Shown here in pieces: positions 21,261 through 29,411 of a DNA stretch of 43,591 bases (positions are counted from its first letter, which is position 1; every line of letters starts with the position of its first letter). The notes under the pieces are model-generated. The model made no database searches. It saw only the letters and a list, made by a program, of their open reading frames with translations, and was not told where the DNA came from. The DNA is taken from the IMG/VR virus record IMGVR_UViG_3300042891_000306, positions 1 through 43,591 of that record. One strand, 5' to 3'. The stretch is from a virus. The position numbers were made by a program, and so were the translations under genes.

Positions 21261-22453
21261 CGTTTTTCTCTTGGTGTGTTAGATATTTCTCGTTGAGCTC
21301 GCGGTGTAGTTTCTGCACCTGGTGGCCTAAGTCCCAATGTTGGTGTTCCGTCCACTTGTTTACGTATCGCATCAGCAGTTGCTTTAGCAGTTGTTGCGGT
21401 TGTGCTTGCAGCACTAGACGATGCTCGGCCTTTAGATAGTGTAAGTTTCATTGCATTACTTTGTGTATCATTCCAACTAGGAAACGATACGGATACTAAA
21501 TTTGCACTTCTAGCCATATCTTCGGGTGTGCCGATGAACAAGAATTTAGTTACTTCCGAATCCATAACAATAATACCATCGAATTCTTTTTCTTGTTTGT
21601 ATACAGTAAACGATGCTTTAAGCATTTCTTCTTTTAATTTAAGTCCATTGATATTACCAGAACCATCAACTACTGCATCTGTAATTGTTTCTACTTGGTA
21701 GCTAGGATAATGCATTTTTAACATTGCTGTTAATGCAGTTTTAACTTTATCAGGACTATCAAAAAATGCAGAAAATGTTTTCATATCCTGTTTAGGATTA
21801 AATGCAATCGGATCTAATTGAGAAACATCCGTTTCAGGCATTAGTTCCTGTAATACTGGAACAAATTCTCGTTGAAATCTGCCAGCAATACTCATACTAC
21901 CCGCAGGACCCAAACGACCATTTTGACCTGCTTTAAGTTCAATCTTAGTACCACTAACATCTAAATCACCAGGTGCACCACGACGATTAATCTCGGGGCT
22001 CATAATATCTAATAGATATTCACCTTTACCCACATCACCCAATTCGCCAATCTTACCAGCTATATTTTTAAATACATCTATTTTAATTGCATCAAATATT
22101 TCTCTATAGTTAGGATCGACTATTTGATTAAAAGCATGTACTTGACCCGAAGTTAGTAGTAACTTCTCATTTAAAATACCATCTTTAGATAATTTATCTA
22201 AGAATGTACGTACATCATCTTCTGGAATTTGTGCGTCAGCTAACGCATTTAACAATACGTCGCCAACTATACCTTTATATTGTTTTAATGTAGTAAAACT
22301 AACCACGTCTTTTTTAATTGTATATCGATTAGCAAATTTTAAGACATCAGTTAAATCTCCTTCGTCTGGAATTTTATCTAATTTGTCGTCAATTTTTGCT
22401 CGAACATCAGCAATGTCTTCGGTTAGTTTAATAAGGTCAATAAATTTGCGCAT
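21257..22453 (-). CDS. Putative capsid-targeted protein with PD-(D/E)XK nuclease-like motif
   Basis: 398 residues. The N-terminus MRKFIDLIKLTE followed by D resembles T4 capsid-targeting peptides that end in L/I-x-E and are cut by the prohead protease. Further on, PGDLDVSGTKIELKAG has the D...ExK spacing of PD-(D/E)XK nucleases, preceded by GKGEYLL that could supply the first Glu. The C-terminus is low-complexity (Ser/Ala/Thr). A packaged, injected nuclease-like protein is an inference. CATAAATA lies four bases before the ATG and no ribosome site is seen. Confidence 0.55.
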   Translation of the reverse strand: MRKFIDLIKLTEDIADVRAKIDDKLDKIPDEGDLTDVLKFANRYTIKKDVVSFTTLKQYKGIVGDVLLNALADAQIPEDDVRTFLDKLSKDGILNEKLLLTSGQVHAFNQIVDPNYREIFDAIKIDVFKNIAGKIGELGDVGKGEYLLDIMSPEINRRGAPGDLDVSGTKIELKAGQNGRLGPAGSMSIAGRFQREFVPVLQELMPETDVSQLDPIAFNPKQDMKTFSAFFDSPDKVKTALTAMLKMHYPSYQVETITDAVVDGSGNINGLKLKEEMLKASFTVYKQEKEFDGIIVMDSEVTKFLFIGTPEDMARSANLVSVSFPSWNDTQSNAMKLTLSKGRASSSAASTTATTAKATADAIRKQVDGTPTLGLRPPGAETTPRAQREISNTPREKR

Positions 22454-22460
22454 AGTGTAT

Positions 22461-23225
22461 TTATGCTTGACGTTCTATGTCGTCCTCAACGCAGATGTCA
22501 CCGTACTGTATTTCAATTATACGACAGGGCTTAGTATATGGGTTAGACAGTTGATGCCATTGTTCTTCCGGTACACGATGAGTTGAATGTTTATTTAGAT
22601 GTGGTGTTTGAATAGTAGTTGGATAAACACGACTATATTCGCCTACAGTTGCTTGGCCGTCAGCAATAAACCATAATTCAGATCTATTATAATGTTTCTG
22701 CATACTTAGGTGCTTGCCGGGATCGATGGTCAATTCTTTCACTTTTAAGCCCAAAACGTCATGTAAAACGCGATAATAACCCCATTCTCGTTCGGTTTTA
22801 GGCGCTTTCCATTCATCTAATATCCAACTGCTACTATTACGCTTTTCCATGCCGCCTACACCAAAGACAAATTCTACATCCTTGCATGTCATTTCCGGAA
22901 TATTGTCCTGGGTTCTATCGCCACCATTAGCAAATACTATATGGCTGTTTGGATACATTAGTTTAACATTATTAATTGCTTCAATAGCCGTGCCGTCGTT
23001 GTCGTTAAACAATATACAGTGGTCAACCATCTTTAAATTTTCAATAATAGCAATACGCTCAGTACTAGGCATAAACGCCCGGCCTTTCTTACGAGCTACC
23101 CAAGCATCGCTGTTTACTCCAACAACAAGTATATTGCCTAATTGTTTAGCAGCTTTGAAGTATGCTATATGACCACTATGCAGCGGATCAAATCCGCCTG
23201 TTACTAATACAACACGATTAATCAT
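22461..23225 (-). CDS. HldE/RfaE-type cytidylyltransferase fused to a cupin
   Basis: About 254 residues from the ATG at 23225, which overlaps the methyltransferase gene by eight bases; a longer start at 23255 is less likely. The N-terminal domain has the class I nucleotidyltransferase HxGH motif in GGFDPLHSGHIAYF and SDAWV, typical of RfaE/TagD enzymes that make ADP- or CDP-activated sugars. The C-terminal part is a mannose-6-phosphate-isomerase type cupin (KELTIDPGKHLSMQKHY, EIQYGDICVEDDIER). The fusion suggests coupled isomerisation and activation of one sugar. Confidence 0.8.
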   Translation of the reverse strand: MINRVVLVTGGFDPLHSGHIAYFKAAKQLGNILVVGVNSDAWVARKKGRAFMPSTERIAIIENLKMVDHCILFNDNDGTAIEAINNVKLMYPNSHIVFANGGDRTQDNIPEMTCKDVEFVFGVGGMEKRNSSSWILDEWKAPKTEREWGYYRVLHDVLGLKVKELTIDPGKHLSMQKHYNRSELWFIADGQATVGEYSRVYPTTIQTPHLNKHSTHRVPEEQWHQLSNPYTKPCRIIEIQYGDICVEDDIERQA

Positions 23226-24114
23226 ATTTTTTCTTAGGTGGACGCATGATGCCAATTGGTTTAGCTATCTTAGTTTCTTTTTTAACTAGTTTCGCTTGCT
23301 TGACAGTTTGTTTATCTGACGGAGTAGAAATATTAATAACACCATCAACTGTATGCGTTGCATCTGCCGGAATTTCAGTCCATTGGCTTACATAATCAAT
23401 AAAATAGTTTTCTTTGTCTAACCACGGATATAATATATCTTCCTGGCGCAAGTAACCGTATGAGTTAATAGAATCAACTACTGTAGAATTCAACAATCCT
23501 TTATCAACTAAGTCAAGCCATGTTGTTTTTGTGGCGTCCATTGGTGCAATATCTGATTTGTATACCGCAATATGTATCCATGGATCGTTGAATTCTTTAA
23601 GTAGATATGCATCTTTGCAGTCGAATCCGTTTACTGCCAGCATATAAATTAAACTAGTCGGAGTAAAGTTATAAAAACAACCGCTATGTGTACGGCTATA
23701 ATATTTGTTATCAGCAACTCCGCTATGTTGTGGTACACATAATATCAGCATGGCATCAACATTCATTTGTTCATTCCACACTTTTAATGTTTCAATTGGA
23801 TTTGTGCTATATTGTAAACTATCGTGTGCCCACATCAAATCAGCTTGAACCGATATACTTCGAGTATTAAAGTCTTTTTGAAGTTTGTGTACGTTAATAA
23901 GATCAGGTACTTTTGAGAGCTTTACTTCATCACGATCAACAGCAAAGCAATTGTAGTTATACGGCACCGGAGGATCATCTCGTGATTCTAATGTTGCCCA
24001 CCAAGTAATATCTTCGCCAGTACCGCAACCCATATCTACAATTGTATGTAGACTGTCAAGAAAGCTATCGTACTCCCTAAGTTGATTTAGTACCTTAAGT
24101 GCGTGTCTTGCCAT
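23218..24114 (-). CDS. SAM-dependent methyltransferase
   Basis: 298 residues. VDMGCGTGEDITWWA (about 27-41) is motif I and YNCFAVDRDE the second strand, with LMWAHDSLQY as the motif IV region. The C-terminus is basic (KPIGIMRPPKKKYD), perhaps for nucleic-acid binding. It overlaps the gene on each side, linking the UvsY region to the cytidylyltransferase. Substrate unknown: sugar, lipid or macromolecule. Confidence 0.7.
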   Translation of the reverse strand: MARHALKVLNQLREYDSFLDSLHTIVDMGCGTGEDITWWATLESRDDPPVPYNYNCFAVDRDEVKLSKVPDLINVHKLQKDFNTRSISVQADLMWAHDSLQYSTNPIETLKVWNEQMNVDAMLILCVPQHSGVADNKYYSRTHSGCFYNFTPTSLIYMLAVNGFDCKDAYLLKEFNDPWIHIAVYKSDIAPMDATKTTWLDLVDKGLLNSTVVDSINSYGYLRQEDILYPWLDKENYFIDYVSQWTEIPADATHTVDGVINISTPSDKQTVKQAKLVKKETKIAKPIGIMRPPKKKYD

Positions 24115-24373
24115 TTTTCAATATCCTAAAAATAAAATCTTTACTGAAGTTGGTATATGCTTCAATAAATTTTGCAGTATACTTCGCTTCGTCTGCGGCA
24201 TTGTTACTCAATCTTGCATAGCGTAATTCTTGCGAATAGGTCATTAGCTCGCCCTTACGACGCATATAATCTAATATGTCAATATCATCGTTGGGACCAA
24301 TATGAGAAGAAACGTATTTAATCTCTTCCCATTGTGCTAACAGTTCGTCTACGTTATTGATTAACTGTTGCAT
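24095..24373 (-). CDS. Small helical protein downstream of uvsY, 92 residues
   Basis: From the ATG at 24373 (GGAATGGAAG just before) the product starts MQQLINNVDELLAQWEEIKY and is helical throughout, ending with basic residues. It overlaps uvsY by 20 bases and the methyltransferase gene by 20. Placement suggests an accessory to recombination or replication, but no family is recognised. A longer start at 24412 is possible. Confidence 0.6.
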   Translation of the reverse strand: MQQLINNVDELLAQWEEIKYVSSHIGPNDDIDILDYMRRKGELMTYSQELRYARLSNNAADEAKYTAKFIEAYTNFSKDFIFRILKNGKTRT

Positions 24374-24812
24374 CTTCCATTCCTGCTGTGCGCAGTCTAA
24401 CAATATGCCCAATCATATACGATTTTGCTTCAAGCCCTTTCATAATACCTAACCATTTGTTACGCAATAAGGCAACTTCGTTAATGATTGTTTCCATATC
24501 AATAACTTCGCTTTCGCCATCGACATACTTTTCAGCATCGCGACTAGTCAGCGCACGTGCATAGGCTTCAAGATACTTTTTGTAATGATCCTGTCGGATC
24601 TTGCGAAGTTTAATATTGAGAAAGTTAAGCACCGCTTCAATCTCTTGTAGTTGATTGAAGCGTTGCTCAGTAACGCCAGGCAATGTGGCTAGCCCTTTTT
24701 CAATATTGCCGTTTACCTTAACTTCACGTTTAGCTACATCTAGTTCAGTAGTGTAGTAATCAATAAAGTCAGGTAAATTAGCAATATCTTGTACTACTTT
24801 GTTATACCACAT
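24354..24812 (-). CDS. uvsY: UvsY-like recombination mediator
   Basis: 152 residues. The order of helices, the central RDHYKKYLEAYARAL-like basic segment and the C-terminal KWLGIMKGLEAKSYMIGHIV correspond to the Y-W-GI-L and IKSRGFAIKHI region of T4 UvsY, which loads UvsX on gp32-coated single strands. T4 UvsY has 137 residues. Position two genes from uvsX supports the call. Primary similarity is low, so the name rests partly on context. Confidence 0.7.
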   Translation of the reverse strand: MWYNKVVQDIANLPDFIDYYTTELDVAKREVKVNGNIEKGLATLPGVTEQRFNQLQEIEAVLNFLNIKLRKIRQDHYKKYLEAYARALTSRDAEKYVDGESEVIDMETIINEVALLRNKWLGIMKGLEAKSYMIGHIVRLRTAGMEDATVNQ

Positions 24813-24814
24813 AC

Positions 24815-25045
24815 TTACTCGTCATCGTAATCGTTGTCGGGTTCAGCTTCTTCGCCTAGGTATTCCTCAACTGCACGTCGAAGGTAAGCATCAGTACCAC
24901 CAAACTTCTTCAAATCTGCTTCTGTAATGCTGTGATCTGCTACAACATTAACTACATGATCTGCTACTGCTTGGCGATCCTTTTGCGAAATGTATTCTTT
25001 AGTAGTAAGCCACATTTCACTTAAAATTTCTACATCAATACTCAT
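24815..25045 (-). CDS. Conserved small acidic protein between uvsX and uvsY
   Basis: 76 residues starting MSIDVEILSEMWLTTKEYIS with an acidic tail (EEAEPDNDYDDE). Its ATG overlaps the uvsX stop by one base (TAATG). Likely an accessory of the recombination module. The acidic tail could mimic DNA or contact gp32/UvsX, which is speculation. No family recognised. Confidence 0.65.
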   Translation of the reverse strand: MSIDVEILSEMWLTTKEYISQKDRQAVADHVVNVVADHSITEADLKKFGGTDAYLRRAVEEYLGEEAEPDNDYDDE

Positions 25046-26145
25046 TATTCAGTTCCTTGTTCAAGTACTTCGTTTTCAGATACATCATCGTCTGTAACTT
25101 TAGTAACTTCTGTACTTAGCAGATGCGCATTAGTTGAAATTTCTTTCATAACTTTATCTAAACATTCATCTTCGTTGCGTTCCCAAGCCTTACGGAACTT
25201 CTTAATAACAACACCGTCTGCTAAAGTATAGACTAAACTGTTGCCTTCTTTCTTAAGCATGTTTTTAGCTTCTAACATATCTACCATACCCGAGTAAGGA
25301 CTCATACCAGTTTCGTATGGAATTTCTACTTGTACTGACTCAAACGGTTTAGCATAACGTGTTTTCATAATCTTACAAGCGGCACGGATACCATTTACAG
25401 TTGTAGTCTTATTACCATCAGCGTCTGTTTTAAGTTTAAGTTTACGCATGGCTACAACAATACTCGAAGCGTAGATAAAGCCCTGACCACCTGAAATCTT
25501 GTCATCTGGATCAAACATATCTTGGCTTGCGTATGTATGATTAGTTGCCACTAGACCTAAGTTTAATGTACCAAACATGTTTACACAGTTACGTACAAGT
25601 GCTGTAAGTGCTTTAGGTTTACGACCCATATCACCTTTCATTTCACCTGCTTCAAACTGGTTAACGTCTGTTGGAGTTAACATCATACCTAACGAATCTA
25701 ATACAAACAATACTTTAGGACGGTCTTCTTCTGGTAGTGTACGATACTCTTTAACAAAGTCACTGATAACTTTAGCTACATCATCAATCATAGCCATGTT
25801 AAGTTTAAGAAGTTTGCTTTCGTCTGTATCTACGCCTAGTGCGTGTAACCATGCTTCATCAAGTGCGTTTTCTGTATCAATTAAGATTACATAGATGCCT
25901 TGCTCTTGTGCATGACGTACAATGTTGCCTGAACAGATAAATGATTTACCTGCGCCTGATTCACCAGCAAACACAGTTACCTTACCCATTGGAATACCTT
26001 TGTTAAAGTCTCCGCTTAGTAGGTAGTTTAATGTGTAGTTGCCTGTTGAGATCCAATCTGTTGGATCGTTAAAGCCAATACCTAAGCCGTCAATTGACTT
26101 AGTGATTGACTTTCTAAATTTACTAATATCGAATGGTTTCGCCAT
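25045..26145 (-). CDS. uvsX: UvsX RecA-like recombinase
   Basis: 366 residues with Walker A GESGAGKS (61-68), the following IDTENALDEAW, Walker B KVLFVLDSL (144-152) and ATNHTYASQDMFDPDDKISGG as L2 region. It forms helical filaments on single-stranded DNA for strand exchange and recombination-dependent replication. The preceding AAAGGATAAATC gives the ribosome site. It lies downstream of gp32 behind a G/C hairpin, so its level may be lower than that of gp32. Confidence 0.93.
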   Translation of the reverse strand: MAKPFDISKFRKSITKSIDGLGIGFNDPTDWISTGNYTLNYLLSGDFNKGIPMGKVTVFAGESGAGKSFICSGNIVRHAQEQGIYVILIDTENALDEAWLHALGVDTDESKLLKLNMAMIDDVAKVISDFVKEYRTLPEEDRPKVLFVLDSLGMMLTPTDVNQFEAGEMKGDMGRKPKALTALVRNCVNMFGTLNLGLVATNHTYASQDMFDPDDKISGGQGFIYASSIVVAMRKLKLKTDADGNKTTTVNGIRAACKIMKTRYAKPFESVQVEIPYETGMSPYSGMVDMLEAKNMLKKEGNSLVYTLADGVVIKKFRKAWERNEDECLDKVMKEISTNAHLLSTEVTKVTDDDVSENEVLEQGTE

Positions 26146-26165
26146 GATTTATCCTTTAATCGAAT

Positions 26166-26184
26166 TGGGGGCATTGCGCCCCCA
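26166..26184 (-). terminator. Attenuator-like hairpin between gp32 and uvsX
   Basis: TGGGGGC-five-base loop-GCCCCCA, a very stable stem, followed on the minus strand by AATTCGATT, a poor T-tract. Partial termination or mRNA 3'-end protection is likely. Confidence 0.6.
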
Positions 26185-26198
26185 TTATACATTAACTA

Positions 26199-27254
26199 CT
26201 AAGCTGTCTTTTGACGATTGCGAATCATCGCTAGGATATCTTCAGCACGTTGCCCGCCAGCTGCCGGAGTAGCTATTGGTGCTGTTGGAGCACTAACTGC
26301 CACTTCATCTGCTTCAAACGGAGCATCTGCTATAGGAGCTGCTGTAGTCATTTGACCAAAGTTTTGCGTTGCAGGTGCGCTGTCAACGTGTTCAGAAACA
26401 ACTGCACGATCAGCTGGTTGAGCAGCTACATCATTAGTTGTTGCAGGAGCATTTGATGTGTATGAACCGCGTGGTTTAAAGTACGCACCCCATTTTTCTT
26501 CATCATATGGTTGTCCATCAACACTTGCTTCAAACATCTCTTTCATGATTTTAAGCTCTGCTTCGTTTGGACGTTTAGGCAAAAAGTCAGCAAGGTTATA
26601 TAAACCAAACTTCTCAATTGCTTCTGCTTCATCTTGTGTTAAAGCACTTTCTTTACGTGACCATTTTGAAGTACTGTAGTCAGCATAACCACCTTTACTT
26701 GTTTTAGTAGCAGTAAAGTCCAAACCACCTGCGTAGTCTGTTGGCAAGTTTTCTAACTCTGGGTCCATCAATGCTGATTTAACTAAGTTGAAAATTTGTG
26801 GGCTAATGATAAAGCGACGAATTGGATTTTCTGGAGTCTTATCATCTTTCAAAGGATTTTCACGTACAAACCCTTGGAATAAGTATGATTTCTTTTTCCA
26901 GTATTTACGACCCATGTCTTCTAAACTTGGATCTTTAAACCATGTACGTACTTCTGCTAAGATTGGACATGACTCGCCCCACATCTCAACGCATGGTACT
27001 TGTACTGTTGTTTTTTTACTGTCTGTTTGGCCTTTAATGCCAGCGAACTCTAAGTTGATCATATTACGTTCAACCCAGAAGAATGTGTTTTTTGGATCTG
27101 CATCTGGTAAGAAACGGATACGTGCTGTTGCACCTTCGTCAATATTCCAGTGTGCGTAGATTGCGTTGTCGCCGCCGCCTTGTGATGATTTACCTGAACT
27201 ACGTGTGTCTTGCGCTTGTAACTTTGCTCTGATTTCTGCTAATGATGTTGCCAT
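26199..27254 (-). CDS. 32: Single-stranded DNA-binding protein gp32
   Basis: 351 residues. The basic N-terminal part (MATSLAEIRAKL, with DTRSSGKSS) fits the self-association domain. The core has WNIDEGATARIRFLPD, CVEMWGESCPIL (possible zinc ligands), KKKSYLFQGFVREN and FIISPQIF, all typical of gp32. The C-terminus is Ala/Pro-rich and less acidic than in T4. It coats single-stranded DNA and organises UvsX, UvsY and the replisome. AGGAG precedes the ATG. Its leader has an early and a late promoter plus a hairpin. Confidence 0.92.
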   Translation of the reverse strand: MATSLAEIRAKLQAQDTRSSGKSSQGGGDNAIYAHWNIDEGATARIRFLPDADPKNTFFWVERNMINLEFAGIKGQTDSKKTTVQVPCVEMWGESCPILAEVRTWFKDPSLEDMGRKYWKKKSYLFQGFVRENPLKDDKTPENPIRRFIISPQIFNLVKSALMDPELENLPTDYAGGLDFTATKTSKGGYADYSTSKWSRKESALTQDEAEAIEKFGLYNLADFLPKRPNEAELKIMKEMFEASVDGQPYDEEKWGAYFKPRGSYTSNAPATTNDVAAQPADRAVVSEHVDSAPATQNFGQMTTAAPIADAPFEADEVAVSAPTAPIATPAAGGQRAEDILAMIRNRQKTA

Positions 27255-27291
27255 GATGTATTTCTCCTGTTGTTTTAAGTTGGTCTTAATA

Positions 27292-27312
27292 TAAGTAACT
27301 TCCCGCTACTTA
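27292..27312 (-). promoter_or_regulatory. Hairpin in the gp32 leader
   Basis: Minus strand TAAGTA/TACTTA arms, extendable by G-U and C-G, around a purine-rich loop GGGAA. T4 gp32 represses its own mRNA by binding a leader pseudoknot; loop bases AAGT could pair with ACTT about 14 bases downstream. Autoregulation is an inference. Confidence 0.35.
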
Positions 27313-27318
27313 CAATAG

Positions 27319-27326
27319 TATTTATC
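27319..27326 (-). promoter_or_regulatory. Late-promoter-like motif for gp32
   Basis: Minus strand GATAAATA, 65 bases before the gp32 ATG and just downstream of the sigma70-type promoter. The same motif precedes sheath and tube-initiator genes. Confidence 0.5.
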
Positions 27327-27338
27327 ACCTATGCATTA

Positions 27339-27367
27339 ATAATACGTTATATTGATTGCATAGTCAA
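27339..27367 (-). promoter_or_regulatory. Sigma70-type promoter for gp32
   Basis: Minus strand TTGACT (27362-27367), 17 bases, TATTAT (27339-27344), immediately after the terminator at 27369-27390. Confidence 0.65.
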
Positions 27368-27368
27368 C

Positions 27369-27390
27369 AAAAAAGGCACTCGAAAGTGCC
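27369..27390 (-). terminator. Strong intrinsic terminator
   Basis: Minus strand GGCACT-TTCG-AGTGCC followed by TTTTTTG, a textbook hairpin with stable tetraloop. It ends the head-gene transcript after the 27411 gene. Confidence 0.92.
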
Positions 27391-27410
27391 CTTTTGGTAA
27401 AACTAATTTA

Positions 27411-29396
27411 TTATTGTAATCCTGCTATTTTACGCATTTGTGCAAGTTCTTCGTTAAATTGTTTGTTATATAATGATACATCGTCTTCTGGTTCATCTTT
27501 AGCTATTGCTTTGATACCTTGAGGAATAGTTTTAAGTTTGTCTTTGAAGCTTAATGGTTTTGCGCCCATACGTTTCAGTTTTTCATCTTTGTTAACGTGA
27601 TCTTCGTAACCTTCTGCTAATGCCGCTTTCATTTCTTCTTTAGATTTGTTATACTTTGCCTGAAATTCTTCATCTGATAGTTCTGTAAGATCCATGTCGA
27701 CTTCTTTCATACGACCTTCGTTCATTTCTGGATATTCTACACCCACTTCGTTATATACTTGACGGACCATAGCACTAATATCACTCGAGCCTAATTCTTC
27801 CATTGGTGCGTGGAAACTTGCTACATCACGTGCAGCATTCATAACACCATCTGGACCTGCTTTCATTAATAATTCTCGGTGTTGCCCAATGTTGCTTGTA
27901 ATTCTACGAATAATTGCTGTTTGGATTGATTCAACTTGGTCTTCATCATACTCGCCTTCACTCATTCCACGATTAAACTGATCTGGGTTGTCACGATCTT
28001 GATCAAACTCCATGTCGTCACTGTTTTCTTGATCAGGTTCGTCAAGGTCACGGTCAAAATCCATTTCATCATCGCCTTCAGCTACAGATGATTCGTATTG
28101 ATCAGCTGGCTCTACGTCGCCGATTTCGTTCATAACTTTACCGTAGATTTCTGGCATATTTTCTTGTACCCAATCCATAACTACATCACGTGCATCAGCT
28201 TCTGGATCTTGTTCTGCTAAATCACCTAGACGATCAAACAATACATCGTCGCCGATTAAGTTGTATAATGCGCTGGTAGCGTTAGTAGCATCTACACCAA
28301 CAATAAGTGGTTCCATTAGTAAATCAATTAGTTCAGAAACTTGTTCTTCACCTTCTGGTGTGGCCCATGTACCTTCAGCTACATTAGTAGCCCATGATTC
28401 AAATTGTTGTGCGAATTTATTAGATTTTTTCATATTATATGCCTTTTGTACAATTGGTAGTGCTGTATCAGTTGCGTCATTGTAAGTTTTTCTAACGAAA
28501 CGCTCACGCATACTTTCAACGTCAAAGTTATCCATTAGAGTTTGTTCATCCATCTGGAAACTTTCTTTGCAAGCAGCGTAACCCTTACGTCCGCTCATTC
28601 TTTTTAGAGTGTCATTCAATAAACCATGATATTCAAATGCCGCTTCAACCATAGCTTGTGTTTCAGCGTCTTCAAATGTTCTACGTACCATTTGTGATTT
28701 AAACGGACGTAGTTTACTACATTCTTCTGCTACTTTAGTAATGTGTTGACCAAAATCATCATTAACATTACCGCCTTCCGATACGTGGCGTGCCATAGCA
28801 CGTGCATATCTTAAATTGTTATATGGTAGTTTAAAACGCTCACCATCTGTTGTTTCAACAAACAATGCTTTAATTTTACGACTACGTGCACCACGTTGCT
28901 CTGGGTCTACTCTATCACTGTGACGTACAATAATCTTTACGTTACCGTCTTGCTCGTAACTGCTACGACTTGTGCCGTGCATTCTGCTTTCGCCAATAAC
29001 TTCGTCTTTGCTGTATGTGCTGTCTGATTTACTTACTTGTTGTAGGTCACGGTGTTTTAGTGTACTACGTGTAATATCACGTGGCTCAAAGCTCAATAGA
29101 TTACGTTTAGCAAACTCACGTAGCTCTCTTAAGAAGCCATACCATTTTGCTTTTTCTTCTTCATCTAAGTCACTGCTGATGTTTTTACTAAAGTATATTT
29201 TAAGTGAAGTTTCATCAATAACACTAATTGTTATATTGCCGTGACTAGTACCATCAACTGTATAGTCAAAGTTGAAAAAACGTGCGTCTTCTGGGCTTTG
29301 TGTAGCTTTAGCATTTTCATCACCTAAGCTAACATCCTCAAAACGATCACGGATCTTTTCAAATAATGCTTCGGATATTTTATTAATTTCTCTCAT
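27411..29396 (-). CDS. Large acidic virion/prohead-associated protein, capsid-targeting N-terminus
   Basis: 661 residues from the ATG at 29396; a TTG five codons earlier overlaps the terminase end and is less likely. The N-terminus MREINKISE followed by A fits the I-x-E prohead-protease site. The middle has a beta-rich domain and the second half is very acidic (DEMDFDRDLDEPDQ, repeated as DDMEFDQDRDNPDQ). It ends ELAQMRKIAGLQ, a motif echoed in other head-region proteins. AATAAATA lies four bases before the ATG. A role as internal head or scaffold component is inferred. Confidence 0.6.
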   Translation of the reverse strand: MREINKISEALFEKIRDRFEDVSLGDENAKATQSPEDARFFNFDYTVDGTSHGNITISVIDETSLKIYFSKNISSDLDEEEKAKWYGFLRELREFAKRNLLSFEPRDITRSTLKHRDLQQVSKSDSTYSKDEVIGESRMHGTSRSSYEQDGNVKIIVRHSDRVDPEQRGARSRKIKALFVETTDGERFKLPYNNLRYARAMARHVSEGGNVNDDFGQHITKVAEECSKLRPFKSQMVRRTFEDAETQAMVEAAFEYHGLLNDTLKRMSGRKGYAACKESFQMDEQTLMDNFDVESMRERFVRKTYNDATDTALPIVQKAYNMKKSNKFAQQFESWATNVAEGTWATPEGEEQVSELIDLLMEPLIVGVDATNATSALYNLIGDDVLFDRLGDLAEQDPEADARDVVMDWVQENMPEIYGKVMNEIGDVEPADQYESSVAEGDDEMDFDRDLDEPDQENSDDMEFDQDRDNPDQFNRGMSEGEYDEDQVESIQTAIIRRITSNIGQHRELLMKAGPDGVMNAARDVASFHAPMEELGSSDISAMVRQVYNEVGVEYPEMNEGRMKEVDMDLTELSDEEFQAKYNKSKEEMKAALAEGYEDHVNKDEKLKRMGAKPLSFKDKLKTIPQGIKAIAKDEPEDDVSLYNKQFNEELAQMRKIAGLQ

Positions 29397-29411
29397 ATTG
29401 TATTTATTCAA

